Shown here: piece by piece, positions 14,729 through 22,796 of the stretch
Position numbering within the stretch: the first letter of the stretch is position 1
How the letters are laid out: every line of letters starts with the position of its first letter
Assembly: GCA_937877535.1 (NCBI GenBank)
Contig: CALFJF010000010.1
Coordinates: 1-45,268 of the forward strand
Source of the DNA: an uncultured Treponema sp.
GTDB taxonomy: Bacteria > Spirochaetota > Spirochaetia > Treponematales > Treponemataceae
DNA length: 45,268 nt
Reading direction: 5' to 3'
Program-made: the position numbers and the translations under genes
Notes under the pieces: model-generated
Seen by the model: the letters and a program-made list of their open reading frames with translations, nothing else
What the model was told of the DNA's origin: nothing
Databases searched by the model: none

Positions 14729-14753
14729 GCCGTCACCGGACGGCCGATTTTTT
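14729..14753 (+). terminator. Intrinsic terminator after the detached dapF end
   Basis: GCCGTC (14729-14734), loop ACCG, GACGGC (14739-14744), then CGATTTTTT. 37 nt after the stop of the dapF tail. Confidence 0.7.
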
Positions 14754-14756
14754 CCA

Positions 14757-14895
14757 AGCTGATTGCGTTTATGTTGCCCCTTATACTTGCGTGACCGATA
14801 AATGTTTTTCAAAAATCATCCGACGTTTTCCATTTCAACGAACGGAACGACATAAAGATAGTCATCAATCTTAGCAATAAATCTGTTGTAGATAC
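14757..14895 (-). pseudogene. Decayed fragment resembling the C-terminal end of a small toxin-like protein
   Basis: On the minus strand one frame reads IDDYLYVVPFVEMENVG, then a stop codon, then FLKNIYRSRKYKGQ. This resembles the conserved ending of small toxin-like proteins (pattern IDxYxYxVPFVE...FLKTIxPSRKxxK). Upstream the frame is interrupted again by stops, with coding-like sequence in another frame (ENRFDIV), so it is a broken gene. I assign the family from memory only. Its presence beside the dapF tail fits a spot that has repeatedly received accessory genes. Confidence 0.4.
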
Positions 14896-14988
14896 AATGT
14901 CAAATCTGTTTTCCCCTGTCTTTTCAGAGCGTCATTTTTCTTTTACACTTGACTTTACAAACTGAAATGACAAAAAGAGGCGATTTTC

Positions 14989-15405
14989 ATGGAATCGATT
15001 TTGAAACATATTCCGCAGCACAATGCTGAAAGTGGGAAAAAGCGGATTCTTGTTGTGGACGACGACGGCGTTATGCTTCGCGCGATGAATAATTGGCTTT
15101 CAAAAAAATACGAAGTATTCCTTGCAAACTCTGGCATGAACGCAATCACGCTTCTTTCGCAGCGCAAGGTCGATTTGATTTTGCTCGATTACGAAATGCC
15201 CGTTGCGTCTGGACTTCAAGTTTTTGAAATGCTCAAAAACGAATCTTCCACGGCGGAAATCCCCGTGATTTTTTTGACTGGCAAAGACGACAAAGACACC
15301 GTTATGAAAGTGTTGTCGTCAAAGCCAAAAAAATATCTTTTGAAAACGCTTCCGCCCGAAGAACTTGTGGAAGCCGTCGATTCTTTTTTTAGAGGCGACG
15401 ATTAA
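14989..15405 (+). CDS. Stand-alone response regulator receiver protein
   Basis: 138 residues, single receiver domain with no output domain. The acidic pair is in RILVVDDDG (about residues 19-27), the phosphoacceptor Asp in LILLDYEMP, the conserved Thr in PVIFLTGKDD and the Lys in KKYLLKTLPP. About 18 residues precede the domain. Single-domain regulators of this kind work in phosphorelays or bind a partner such as a motor or kinase; no partner is encoded nearby. An AGAGGCG stretch 7 nt upstream serves as ribosome binding site. It is alone on its strand, between the accessory region and a converging AAA+ gene. Confidence 0.92.
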   Translation: MESILKHIPQHNAESGKKRILVVDDDGVMLRAMNNWLSKKYEVFLANSGMNAITLLSQRKVDLILLDYEMPVASGLQVFEMLKNESSTAEIPVIFLTGKDDKDTVMKVLSSKPKKYLLKTLPPEELVEAVDSFFRGDD

Positions 15406-15435
15406 CGATAATGGGCGAATGTGTGCTGAATTTTC

Positions 15436-15460
15436 GGTGGTTGAGCCTGTCGAAACCACC
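15436..15460. repeat. Dispersed inverted repeat, copy 2
   Basis: GGTGGTT and AACCACC arms around the core GAGCCTGTCGA; perfect 7-bp stem. A damaged relative (GGCATTTCGACAA) follows at 15474-15490. Confidence 0.85.
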
Positions 15461-15523
15461 TGTAAAAATTGACATGGCATTTCGACAAACGCTTTTGCCC
15501 GTACTTTTGTAACACAATCAACA

Positions 15524-15557
15524 AAAAACTCTGTTCGAGAAGTTGTCGAACAGAGTT
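15524..15557 (-). terminator. Terminator of the AAA+ ATPase gene
   Basis: Perfect 10-bp stem CTCTGTTCGA/TCGAACAGAG (15531-15557), 7-nt loop. On the minus strand it is followed by TTTTTTG. No T-tract on the plus strand, so it serves the minus-strand gene. Confidence 0.85.
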
Positions 15558-15568
15558 GTGAGTTAAAA

Positions 15569-17272
15569 TCACGCGCAAAATCCCATTTTTCGTCCAGAAT
15601 CTTTGCACAATTTTTCCACTCGGCACATATCTTCGATTTCTGGGATTTCTGGACGTTTTCCCGTGATGACTTCTTGCATGGTGATTTTTCGCACGATGTT
15701 GTCGATTTGCCCGCCCGAAAATTCGTACTTTTGGGCGAACGATTCGGCATCTTTTTCAGAAAGCCACGCAAGTTTTGAAAGCCAAATCGATTTTTTTGCT
15801 TCAAAACTCGGATTTTCAAACTGAATCTTGAACAAAAATCGCCTTTCAAACGCGGGGTCAAGATTGTCGGCAAAATTCGTTGTGGCAACCATAATTCCTT
15901 CAAGATTTTCCATTTCTTCCAGAATGATGTTTTGCATTGCGTTTTCGGTTTGGTCAACGCTGCTCGTTGCATTTGATTTTCTTCGCGCAAAAACTGCGTC
16001 TGCTTCGTTAAAAAGCAAAATGGGCGTTTTTCCGTCGCTCGATTTTGACGCGGATTCGCACATTCGCGCGTAATTTCTAAACAGTTCTTTGATTTTTTTC
16101 TCGCTTTCGCCAAACCAGCACGATTTTGTGTCGCTGATGTCAACGTGAACAACAGGTCGCCCCGTTTCCCGCGCAATCTGAAAAACGCTTTCGGTTTTTC
16201 CAGTTCCCGGAGAGCCGTAAAGCAAAACTGCCACGCCGACGGGCATCGCCTCTTCTTTGAGTCGCTTTTGAATCTCGCCGAGTTTTTCTTCTGAAAGAGC
16301 GTTTTTCAAAATGTCGATTTGCTCTTGATTTTCTTTGGAATAAAAAAGCGTCTTTTTTTTGATTTTTTCGGGTTTAATCAAAAGTTTTTCGTCGATTTTT
16401 TTTACGAACAAATCTTTTTGCTCGCCTGCCAAAATCTCGATTCCTTTTTCGGTGAGCGTTAACTCGCTATCGCGCATATTTCCTTTTACCGTAAACTCAA
16501 GAAGTCCCAGCGCAAGCAGCGGATTCGTTTCTCGGATAAACGTTTCTGCAACCGCGTATCGCTCGTGGTTTGAGTAAATGTCGCGTATCGTCGCTTGAAG
16601 GCTCGTGTCTTCGCGCTTTAAGTAATCGGAGCAAGCGTCGTAGAAAAAAATTCTATCCTGCGTTTCGGTCAAAATGAGTCGCGCGCTTTTTACAATGGGA
16701 AGACCCGAATTTTCAGATTCATACGTTGTAACGTTTCGAGCAAGTCGGTGCGGAGAAATATTGTCGCTTTCGCGGTTTTCAACCATGTCCGCCACGTTTG
16801 ACACGAATTTTGAAAAATCGATAAGAAATTCCGATTCGTCGATAACGATTTCTTCGTTTGCGCTGATTGCCGACATCAGTTGCTCCGACGGGTAAAAACA
16901 CGTTCCGCGCGAGGAATTCAAAAAATGCCGTTTCCGCAATTCCGCGATTTCCGCTGGCCAACTCACCGTTTTGAGTGCGCTGCACCCAATTTCTCTCCGA
17001 AGGTCGCTCAAATCCCAAGTCGCTTCGGGCGTTTCAAAATGAAGCGCGAAAATGATGCACAAAATCAACGTTTGCGTTTCGTTCGTTCCAAAATACGCGC
17101 ACAGTCGCTCCATTGCTTCGTTGTATTTTTCGCTTTTTCTAAATCGCATTTTTGAATTTTGGACTTTTTCAAAAATCACGCTAATCGCGCCGCTCACGCT
17201 CCAGCGGATTTTTTTTACTTCGTGCATATCTTTTTTATTTTTTGTCATTTTTTTTAATTTTTCTTCCATCAT
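15569..17272 (-). CDS. AAA+ family ATPase of unknown role
   Basis: 567 residues. A helical N-terminal region of about 300 residues without a recognised domain precedes a C-terminal AAA module. Walker A is GSPGTGKTE (353-361), Walker B is ILLFNEADAVF with Asn at the usual first Asp, sensor 1 is ATTN and the arginine finger region is FERRFLFK. LFNEAD-type Walker B motifs are known in a subgroup of AAA proteins that remodel or unfold partners. The start at 17272 has GAGGA 8 nt upstream; the frame stays open further upstream but is low-complexity Lys. It is divergent from a VWA-domain gene, an arrangement that recalls ATPase/VWA partnerships such as MoxR systems, though this is not a MoxR sequence. 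Confidence 0.85.
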   Translation of the reverse strand: MMEEKLKKMTKNKKDMHEVKKIRWSVSGAISVIFEKVQNSKMRFRKSEKYNEAMERLCAYFGTNETQTLILCIIFALHFETPEATWDLSDLRREIGCSALKTVSWPAEIAELRKRHFLNSSRGTCFYPSEQLMSAISANEEIVIDESEFLIDFSKFVSNVADMVENRESDNISPHRLARNVTTYESENSGLPIVKSARLILTETQDRIFFYDACSDYLKREDTSLQATIRDIYSNHERYAVAETFIRETNPLLALGLLEFTVKGNMRDSELTLTEKGIEILAGEQKDLFVKKIDEKLLIKPEKIKKKTLFYSKENQEQIDILKNALSEEKLGEIQKRLKEEAMPVGVAVLLYGSPGTGKTESVFQIARETGRPVVHVDISDTKSCWFGESEKKIKELFRNYARMCESASKSSDGKTPILLFNEADAVFARRKSNATSSVDQTENAMQNIILEEMENLEGIMVATTNFADNLDPAFERRFLFKIQFENPSFEAKKSIWLSKLAWLSEKDAESFAQKYEFSGGQIDNIVRKITMQEVITGKRPEIPEIEDMCRVEKLCKDSGRKMGFCA

Positions 17273-17419
17273 TATTTTGTCCTCATTTTGATTTTCAATT
17301 TTGCCATATTTTTTTGATTTTTTCATTCGTTCGCTAAAATCGGTTATCCGCTGAATTTTTTTATTTTTCTGAATAGAATATAGTTTACTTTTTTTATTTG
17401 TCAAAATGGAGGACGATTT

Positions 17420-20140
17420 GTGAAAGTTCCAGTTCTTTTTTTTGCATCTTTTTTTCTTTTGCCCGCGCTTTTCTTTGGAGTCGATTTTTCGACGGAAGTG
17501 CAAAAGGCTTCCGAGCAGGCTTCAAAAAACGGGCTTCGAGTGTACGAAATTTCCCGAAAAACGCAGGACCTGGGCGCAAGTCGGTTTATTACGGCGGAAT
17601 TTTTGTTTGAAAACACAACGGAGCGTACGCTAGAAAGCGAATTTGAGTTTCCGCTTTCTGACGGAGAAGCGGTTGTGGGCTACGCGCTTGACGTAAATGG
17701 AAAAATGCGCCGTGGCGTTGTTGTGGAAAAAGACAAAGGTCGAAAGGTTTTTGAAGAAATCGTGCGACGCGGCGTGGACCCAGGACTTGTTGAGCAAACG
17801 GTAGGAAACAATTTTAAGACGCGCGTTTATCCAATTACGCCGCACGGAGTTCGGCATCTTGAAATCACCGTTCAAAAAGAAATCGTTGGAAACGAAGCAA
17901 AAAAATCGGCGGGAAAAATCCAAACGGAAACGATTGGAAAAGAAACGTTTTTTCATTATTATAACGAAATTCCAGAATTTGAACATACGCGCGAAAAGTC
18001 GCTTCCAAAATCGCTTGTGGTTTGGTGGGATATTTCTTCGAGCGCAAAAGACCGCGACATCAAGGCGGAAATCTCGCTTCTTGTGCGCTACGTCAAAAAG
18101 GCGGCGGCAACGCGCGTAACGGTTGTGCCGTTTTGCAACGAACTGCACGAAGCCCACGTTTTTGGCGCGGGTGGGAACGATATTGCCGCGCTGGAGTCGT
18201 TTCTTTTGTCGCAACAATACGACGGCGCGACGTTCATTTCTTACGATTTTTCTTCTTTTGGCGGAGACGAAGTGCTCGTTTTTTCTGACGGAATCGAAAA
18301 TTGGTTTTCTCCAACAACAAAAAATGCGCAAAAACAAAATGCGGTGTCGGTGAACGTCATTTCTTCGTCGCGTTCGGCGGATTTTTCTCGATTAAAGGAA
18401 ATCGCGCAGGCGGGCAACGGTTCTTTTATAAACGTAACGGAATTGGGCGAAGACAGCGCGTTGTCAATGCTTGAAAAAGAATCGTTTGGCATTGGCACGA
18501 TTGATTTTGACGCAAAGGCAATTCGCGACGTGTGCGTTTCTGTAAATCCTTACGGACTTTCGATTTCGGGAGTTCTTTTGAGAAAAACGGGTTCTCTCAA
18601 AATTCCCGTCTACGTTGGCGCAAAAACCGTTCGTACAATTGAAATTGACGTTTCTTCGGTCAATTCGGAGGATTTGCCGTTCGTTTCGCTTCTTTGGGCG
18701 CAAAAAAAAATCGACTCGCTTTCTTCGCGATTTGACGAAAATCGCACGGAAATTATCGCGCTTGCAAAAAAATTCGGCGTTGTTACAAAAGGCACGAGTT
18801 TGATTGTGCTTGAAAACGTTTCCGATTACGTGAAATACGAAATCGAGCCGCCCGAAGAACTCCGTTCTGAATACGACCGCTTGATTTCTCGGCAAAGCGG
18901 GGCAAAAAACACGCGCGTGAGTGGCATTCCGTTGGCGGTGTATCGCAAATTTGAAGAGTTCCGCGAATGGTGGAAAAAAACGCCGTTTGATTGGGAAAAA
19001 ACAAAAAAAGAAAAAGAAGCCGCTTCAAGACGCGAAGAACTCCGCGGAAGAGTTGTGCAAGAATCAAACGAAATGGCGATGGAAGCGCAGTCTCCAATGC
19101 TCATGGAATCTGTATCGGTGGACGCGGCAATGGAAGCGGTTCCGCTTGCAAGAACGGCGGCGGCCGCTCCGCGCATGGCAGGAGGAAGCGCAAAATCGGC
19201 AGGTTCTACAAATGCAAATAGCGCAGAAAGCGAAAATCGCGCAAAAATTTCTCTCCGCGCATGGGATTCCGCCTCTCCGTATCTCGCCGCTCTCAAAAAA
19301 TCTCCAAGCGAAAAAATGTACGCAGAATACATTGCGCTAAAAGCCGAATGGGGCGCGTCGCCTGCGTTCTACATGGAAGTTTCGGATTATTTTTTGGAAG
19401 AAGGATTTGAGTGGGAATCGCGAAGGATTCTTTCAAATCTTTCAGAGTTGAATCTTGAAAATACGGACGTACTTCGTGCGCTCGGCTACAAATTGTTTGA
19501 GCGTGGCGAATATTATTTTGCGATGTGCGTTTTTGAAAAATTGACTTCGCTCCGAACGGAAATTCCGCAATTTCACAGAGATTTGGCTTTTGCGGCGTTT
19601 TATTCGGGCAATGCGCAAAAGTCGGTTGACCATCTTTGGCACATCGCTTCGCAAAGTTGGGACGCGCGATACGAGGAAATTCAGCAAACTGCGCTAAACG
19701 ACATGAACTCAATGATTGCTCGTTCTTCGGGCGTGGACACGTCAAAAATCGACAAAAAACTCATGGAAAACTTTGATTGCGATATTCGTGTGGTGCTGAC
19801 TTGGAACACGGACGATTGCGACATTGACCTTTGGGTAACCGACCCGCTTGGCGAAAAATGCTTTTACGGACACAAACTCACGGCTCAAGGCGGAAGAATG
19901 AGCCGCGATTTTACGCAAGGCTACGGTCCAGAAGAATTCGCTCTCAGAAATGCCGAAAAAGGAGTCTATAAAATCGAAGCGAATTATTTTGGCACGCGAA
20001 AGCAAAGCGTGCTTCAACCCGTAACCGTGCAAGCCGAAGTGTACACAAACTTTGGACGACCAAACGAAAAGCGCGAAGTGTTGACGCTGCAATTAAAAGA
20101 CGTTCGTGGCACGTTCCTTGTTGGCGAAGTGGAATTTTAA
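17420..20140 (+). CDS. Secreted VIT and von Willebrand A domain protein with C-terminal DUF2135/YfaP-like domain
   Basis: 906 residues from a GTG start with GGAGG 7 nt upstream. A signal peptide occupies about residues 1-20. A VIT domain follows (RFITAEFLFENTTERTLESE, PLSDGEAVVGY, FEEIVRRGVDPGLVEQ). A VWA domain starts at about 200 with a metal-site motif WWDISSS and the later FSDGIEN. A Lys/Glu and Ala-rich low-complexity stretch spans about 530-620, then a helical TPR-like part. About 785-906 is a beta-rich DUF2135 domain (LTWNTDDCDIDLWVTDP, GVYKIEANYFG). It probably acts in the periplasm or at the surface by metal-dependent protein binding. It shares a 147-nt divergent intergenic region with the AAA+ gene. 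Confidence 0.88.
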   Translation: MKVPVLFFASFFLLPALFFGVDFSTEVQKASEQASKNGLRVYEISRKTQDLGASRFITAEFLFENTTERTLESEFEFPLSDGEAVVGYALDVNGKMRRGVVVEKDKGRKVFEEIVRRGVDPGLVEQTVGNNFKTRVYPITPHGVRHLEITVQKEIVGNEAKKSAGKIQTETIGKETFFHYYNEIPEFEHTREKSLPKSLVVWWDISSSAKDRDIKAEISLLVRYVKKAAATRVTVVPFCNELHEAHVFGAGGNDIAALESFLLSQQYDGATFISYDFSSFGGDEVLVFSDGIENWFSPTTKNAQKQNAVSVNVISSSRSADFSRLKEIAQAGNGSFINVTELGEDSALSMLEKESFGIGTIDFDAKAIRDVCVSVNPYGLSISGVLLRKTGSLKIPVYVGAKTVRTIEIDVSSVNSEDLPFVSLLWAQKKIDSLSSRFDENRTEIIALAKKFGVVTKGTSLIVLENVSDYVKYEIEPPEELRSEYDRLISRQSGAKNTRVSGIPLAVYRKFEEFREWWKKTPFDWEKTKKEKEAASRREELRGRVVQESNEMAMEAQSPMLMESVSVDAAMEAVPLARTAAAAPRMAGGSAKSAGSTNANSAESENRAKISLRAWDSASPYLAALKKSPSEKMYAEYIALKAEWGASPAFYMEVSDYFLEEGFEWESRRILSNLSELNLENTDVLRALGYKLFERGEYYFAMCVFEKLTSLRTEIPQFHRDLAFAAFYSGNAQKSVDHLWHIASQSWDARYEEIQQTALNDMNSMIARSSGVDTSKIDKKLMENFDCDIRVVLTWNTDDCDIDLWVTDPLGEKCFYGHKLTAQGGRMSRDFTQGYGPEEFALRNAEKGVYKIEANYFGTRKQSVLQPVTVQAEVYTNFGRPNEKREVLTLQLKDVRGTFLVGEVEF

Positions 20141-20146
20141 CGATTT

Positions 20147-20173
20147 GAAAAAAACAGGGCGCATTCGCGCCCT
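20147..20173 (-). terminator. Terminator of glgP
   Basis: Perfect stem AGGGCGC/GCGCCCT with ATTC loop (20156-20173). On the minus strand it is followed by TGTTTTTTTC. It lies between the converging VWA gene and glgP. Confidence 0.88.
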
Positions 20174-20196
20174 TGTAAAACCGACGGTATAGTGCG

Positions 20197-22659
20197 TTAT
20201 TTCACGTCTGCGTCGTCAACGATGACTTTTTGCACTTTCCAAATGTCGCGCACGTAATCTTCGATTGTGCGGTCAGACGAGAACTTGCCTGAGTTTGCGA
20301 TGTTGATGAGTGCTTTTTTTGCCCAGCCTTTTTTGTCCTTGTACGCCTCTGCGAGTTTTTCTTGCGCCTTCACATACAATTCAAAATCGGCGAGAACGTA
20401 GTACACGTCTGGTCGCTGCCCTTCCACTCCGTAGACGAGAGAATCGTGGAGTTCTTTGAAAATCTGGCGACTTGGGTCATACGTGCCGTCAACGAGTTGC
20501 TCAACGACTTTTGCGAGTGCGGGATTGCGCTCCAAATACTGCTGCGGATTGTACGAATGTTCCGCTTCCATTTTTTGAATGTCCTCGGTCAAAAGCCCGA
20601 ACGGGAAGCCGTTCTCCTTGCCCGCCTCTTCAAAAATCTCGATGTTCGCGCCGTCCATCGTTCCCATCGTGAGCGCGCCGTTCACCATGAACTTCATGTT
20701 GCTCGTGCCAGACGCTTCCTTGCCCGCCGTGGAAATCTGCTCGGAAACGTCCGCCGCCGGGAAGATTTTTTCTGCGACCGACACTCGGTAGTTTTCGATG
20801 AACACGACGCGGAGCTTTCCGCCCACGCGCCGGTCGTTGTTAATCCGCTCCGCAACCGTGTTGATGAGCTTGATGATTGCCTTTGCGCGGCGGTAGCCTG
20901 ATGCCGACTTTGCGCCAAAAATGAACGTGCGACGCGGAGGATTGTAACTTGGGTCTTCGATAATGCGATTGTAGAGATACATAATATGCAACACGTTCAA
21001 AAGTTGTCTTTTGTACTCGTGCAATCGTTTTACCTGTACATCAAAAATCGAATCGGGATCCAAAAATTCGTTTTGCTTGTGCTTGAGATACTCAACGAGG
21101 GCTTCTTTGTTGTGCTTTTTGATTTGGATGAGTTCTTCAAGCGAAGCGTCGTCATCGGCGTATTTTTCAAGTCCTTTCAAAAGCGTCAGGTCTTTTTCCC
21201 AACCGTGTCCAATTCGTTTGGTGATGAATTCGGAAAGTTCAGGATTTGACGACAAAAGCCATCGCCGCTGCGTAATTCCGTTCGTTTTGTTGTTGAATTT
21301 TCTGGGATACAACTCGTACCAATCTTTGAGTTCCACGTTTTTCAAAAGTTCCGTGTGGAGCGCGGCAACGCCGTTCACGCTAAATCCTGCATAAATCGCG
21401 AGCCACGCCATGTAAATTTTTCCGTCGTGGATAATGCTCATGTGATTTTGCTTTTTGTAGTCGTTCGGGAATTTTGCGCGGAGTTCAATCAAGAATCGGC
21501 GGTTGATTTCTTCCACGATTTGATAGATTCGCGGGAGCAATCCTTGGAAAATCTGAATGTCCCATTTTTCCAACGCCTCGGCGAGAATCGTGTGGTTTGT
21601 GTACGCGAACGTTTTTTGCACGATTGACCAAGAATCATTCCAACCCATGCCGTATTCGTCCATCAAAATGCGCATGAGTTCTGGAATTGCCACAACGGGA
21701 TGCGTGTCGTTGAGTTGAATTGCGTGGAGTTCGGGGAAGCGCGAAAAGTCCGTTCCAAAATTGTTCACAAAATGGTGAATCAAATCTTGCAACGAAGCCG
21801 AGCAGAAGAAATACTGCTGCTTCAAGCGCAACGCTTTTCCTTGCGGACCGTTGTCGTTTGGATAAAGAACGCGCGTTACGTTTTCGGCTTCATTTTGACG
21901 ATGAACCGCCTCGTGATAGCGCATATCGTTGAAAAGTTGCAAATCAAATCCGTTTGGACTTGAAGCCTGCCATAATCGGAGCGTGTTCACCGTGTTTGTG
22001 CCAAATCCCACGATTGGCATATCATACGGAGTCGCAATGACTTCTTCCGCGTTTTCAATGTAGAAGCGGTCTTGTCCGTCGGGCGTTTTTCCGTATTTGA
22101 TTTCGCCACCGAATTTTACGGTTACAGAAAGGTCGCTGCGCTTTACTTCCCACGGGTCGCGGTGTTTGAGCCAGTTGTCAGGGTATTCGACTTGATAGCC
22201 GTTTTCGATTTTTTGCTCAAACATTCCGTATTGATAGCGGATTCCGTAGCCGTGTCCTGGGTAATCAAGCGTTGCAAGCGAGTCGAGGAAACACGCGGCA
22301 AGTCGTCCAAGTCCGCCGTTTCCCAATCCTGCGTCAGGCTCTTCGTCTTCAATCAAATCAAAATTGATATTCATGTCTTTGAGGACTTTTTTCACCTCGT
22401 CTTTGATTCCGAGGTTGATGAGGTTGTTCGAGAGGGCGCGTCCCATCAAAAATTCCGCCGAAAGGTAGTACACCTGCTTCGTTGGCTTTTTTTCGTACTG
22501 ACTTCTCGTTGCCATCCACGCTGGCATGATGATTTCCTGAACCGACGCGCTCACCGCATCAAAAAGGTCGTGGCTGTTCGCCTGCGAAATGTCCTTTCCG
22601 TACTGGCGACGAAGACGCGCTGCAAGGTTCTCGCGGAACTGTTCTGCATCAAATTTCAT
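20197..22659 (-). CDS. glgP: Glycogen/starch/maltodextrin phosphorylase
   Basis: 820 residues. Pyridoxal-phosphate enzyme that releases glucose-1-phosphate from alpha-1,4 glucans. Family marks are KQVYYLSAEFLMGRALSNNL near the N terminus, EDEEPDAGLGNGGLGRLAACF, and the PLP-lysine motif EASGTSNMKFMVNGALTMGT with DGANIEI close behind. Length is standard. AAGGAG 7-8 nt upstream fixes the start. It lies downstream of glgX on the same strand, giving a debranching plus phosphorolysis pair for glycogen breakdown, though a terminator and promoter sit between them. Confidence 0.97.
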   Translation of the reverse strand: MKFDAEQFRENLAARLRRQYGKDISQANSHDLFDAVSASVQEIIMPAWMATRSQYEKKPTKQVYYLSAEFLMGRALSNNLINLGIKDEVKKVLKDMNINFDLIEDEEPDAGLGNGGLGRLAACFLDSLATLDYPGHGYGIRYQYGMFEQKIENGYQVEYPDNWLKHRDPWEVKRSDLSVTVKFGGEIKYGKTPDGQDRFYIENAEEVIATPYDMPIVGFGTNTVNTLRLWQASSPNGFDLQLFNDMRYHEAVHRQNEAENVTRVLYPNDNGPQGKALRLKQQYFFCSASLQDLIHHFVNNFGTDFSRFPELHAIQLNDTHPVVAIPELMRILMDEYGMGWNDSWSIVQKTFAYTNHTILAEALEKWDIQIFQGLLPRIYQIVEEINRRFLIELRAKFPNDYKKQNHMSIIHDGKIYMAWLAIYAGFSVNGVAALHTELLKNVELKDWYELYPRKFNNKTNGITQRRWLLSSNPELSEFITKRIGHGWEKDLTLLKGLEKYADDDASLEELIQIKKHNKEALVEYLKHKQNEFLDPDSIFDVQVKRLHEYKRQLLNVLHIMYLYNRIIEDPSYNPPRRTFIFGAKSASGYRRAKAIIKLINTVAERINNDRRVGGKLRVVFIENYRVSVAEKIFPAADVSEQISTAGKEASGTSNMKFMVNGALTMGTMDGANIEIFEEAGKENGFPFGLLTEDIQKMEAEHSYNPQQYLERNPALAKVVEQLVDGTYDPSRQIFKELHDSLVYGVEGQRPDVYYVLADFELYVKAQEKLAEAYKDKKGWAKKALINIANSGKFSSDRTIEDYVRDIWKVQKVIVDDADVK

Positions 22660-22706
22660 GTAAATCTCCTTAAATTAAAGTTTCTTGTTTGTAAAATCCA
22701 AATCAA

Positions 22707-22741
22707 AATTATTCGGAAACTGCCCGCGTTCCCGAATAATT
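22707..22741 (-). terminator. Terminator of glgX overlapping the glgP promoter region
   Basis: Stem AATTATTCGG/CCGAATAATT (22707-22741), extended inward by four weaker pairs. On the minus strand it ends in TTTTGATTT, a short U-tract, so read-through is likely. Confidence 0.6.
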
Positions 22742-22743
22742 CT

Positions 22744-22749
22744 ATTATA
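22744..22749 (-). promoter_or_regulatory. glgP -10 hexamer
   Basis: Perfect TATAAT on the minus strand; no good -35 at 16-18 nt. A start near 22737 would fall inside the hairpin, so only transcripts coming from glgX would contain the complete stem. Confidence 0.45.
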
Positions 22750-22796
22750 AACTGAAATCGTCGATTTTGTTTCAAAAGAAACGAGTTTGTCACTTT

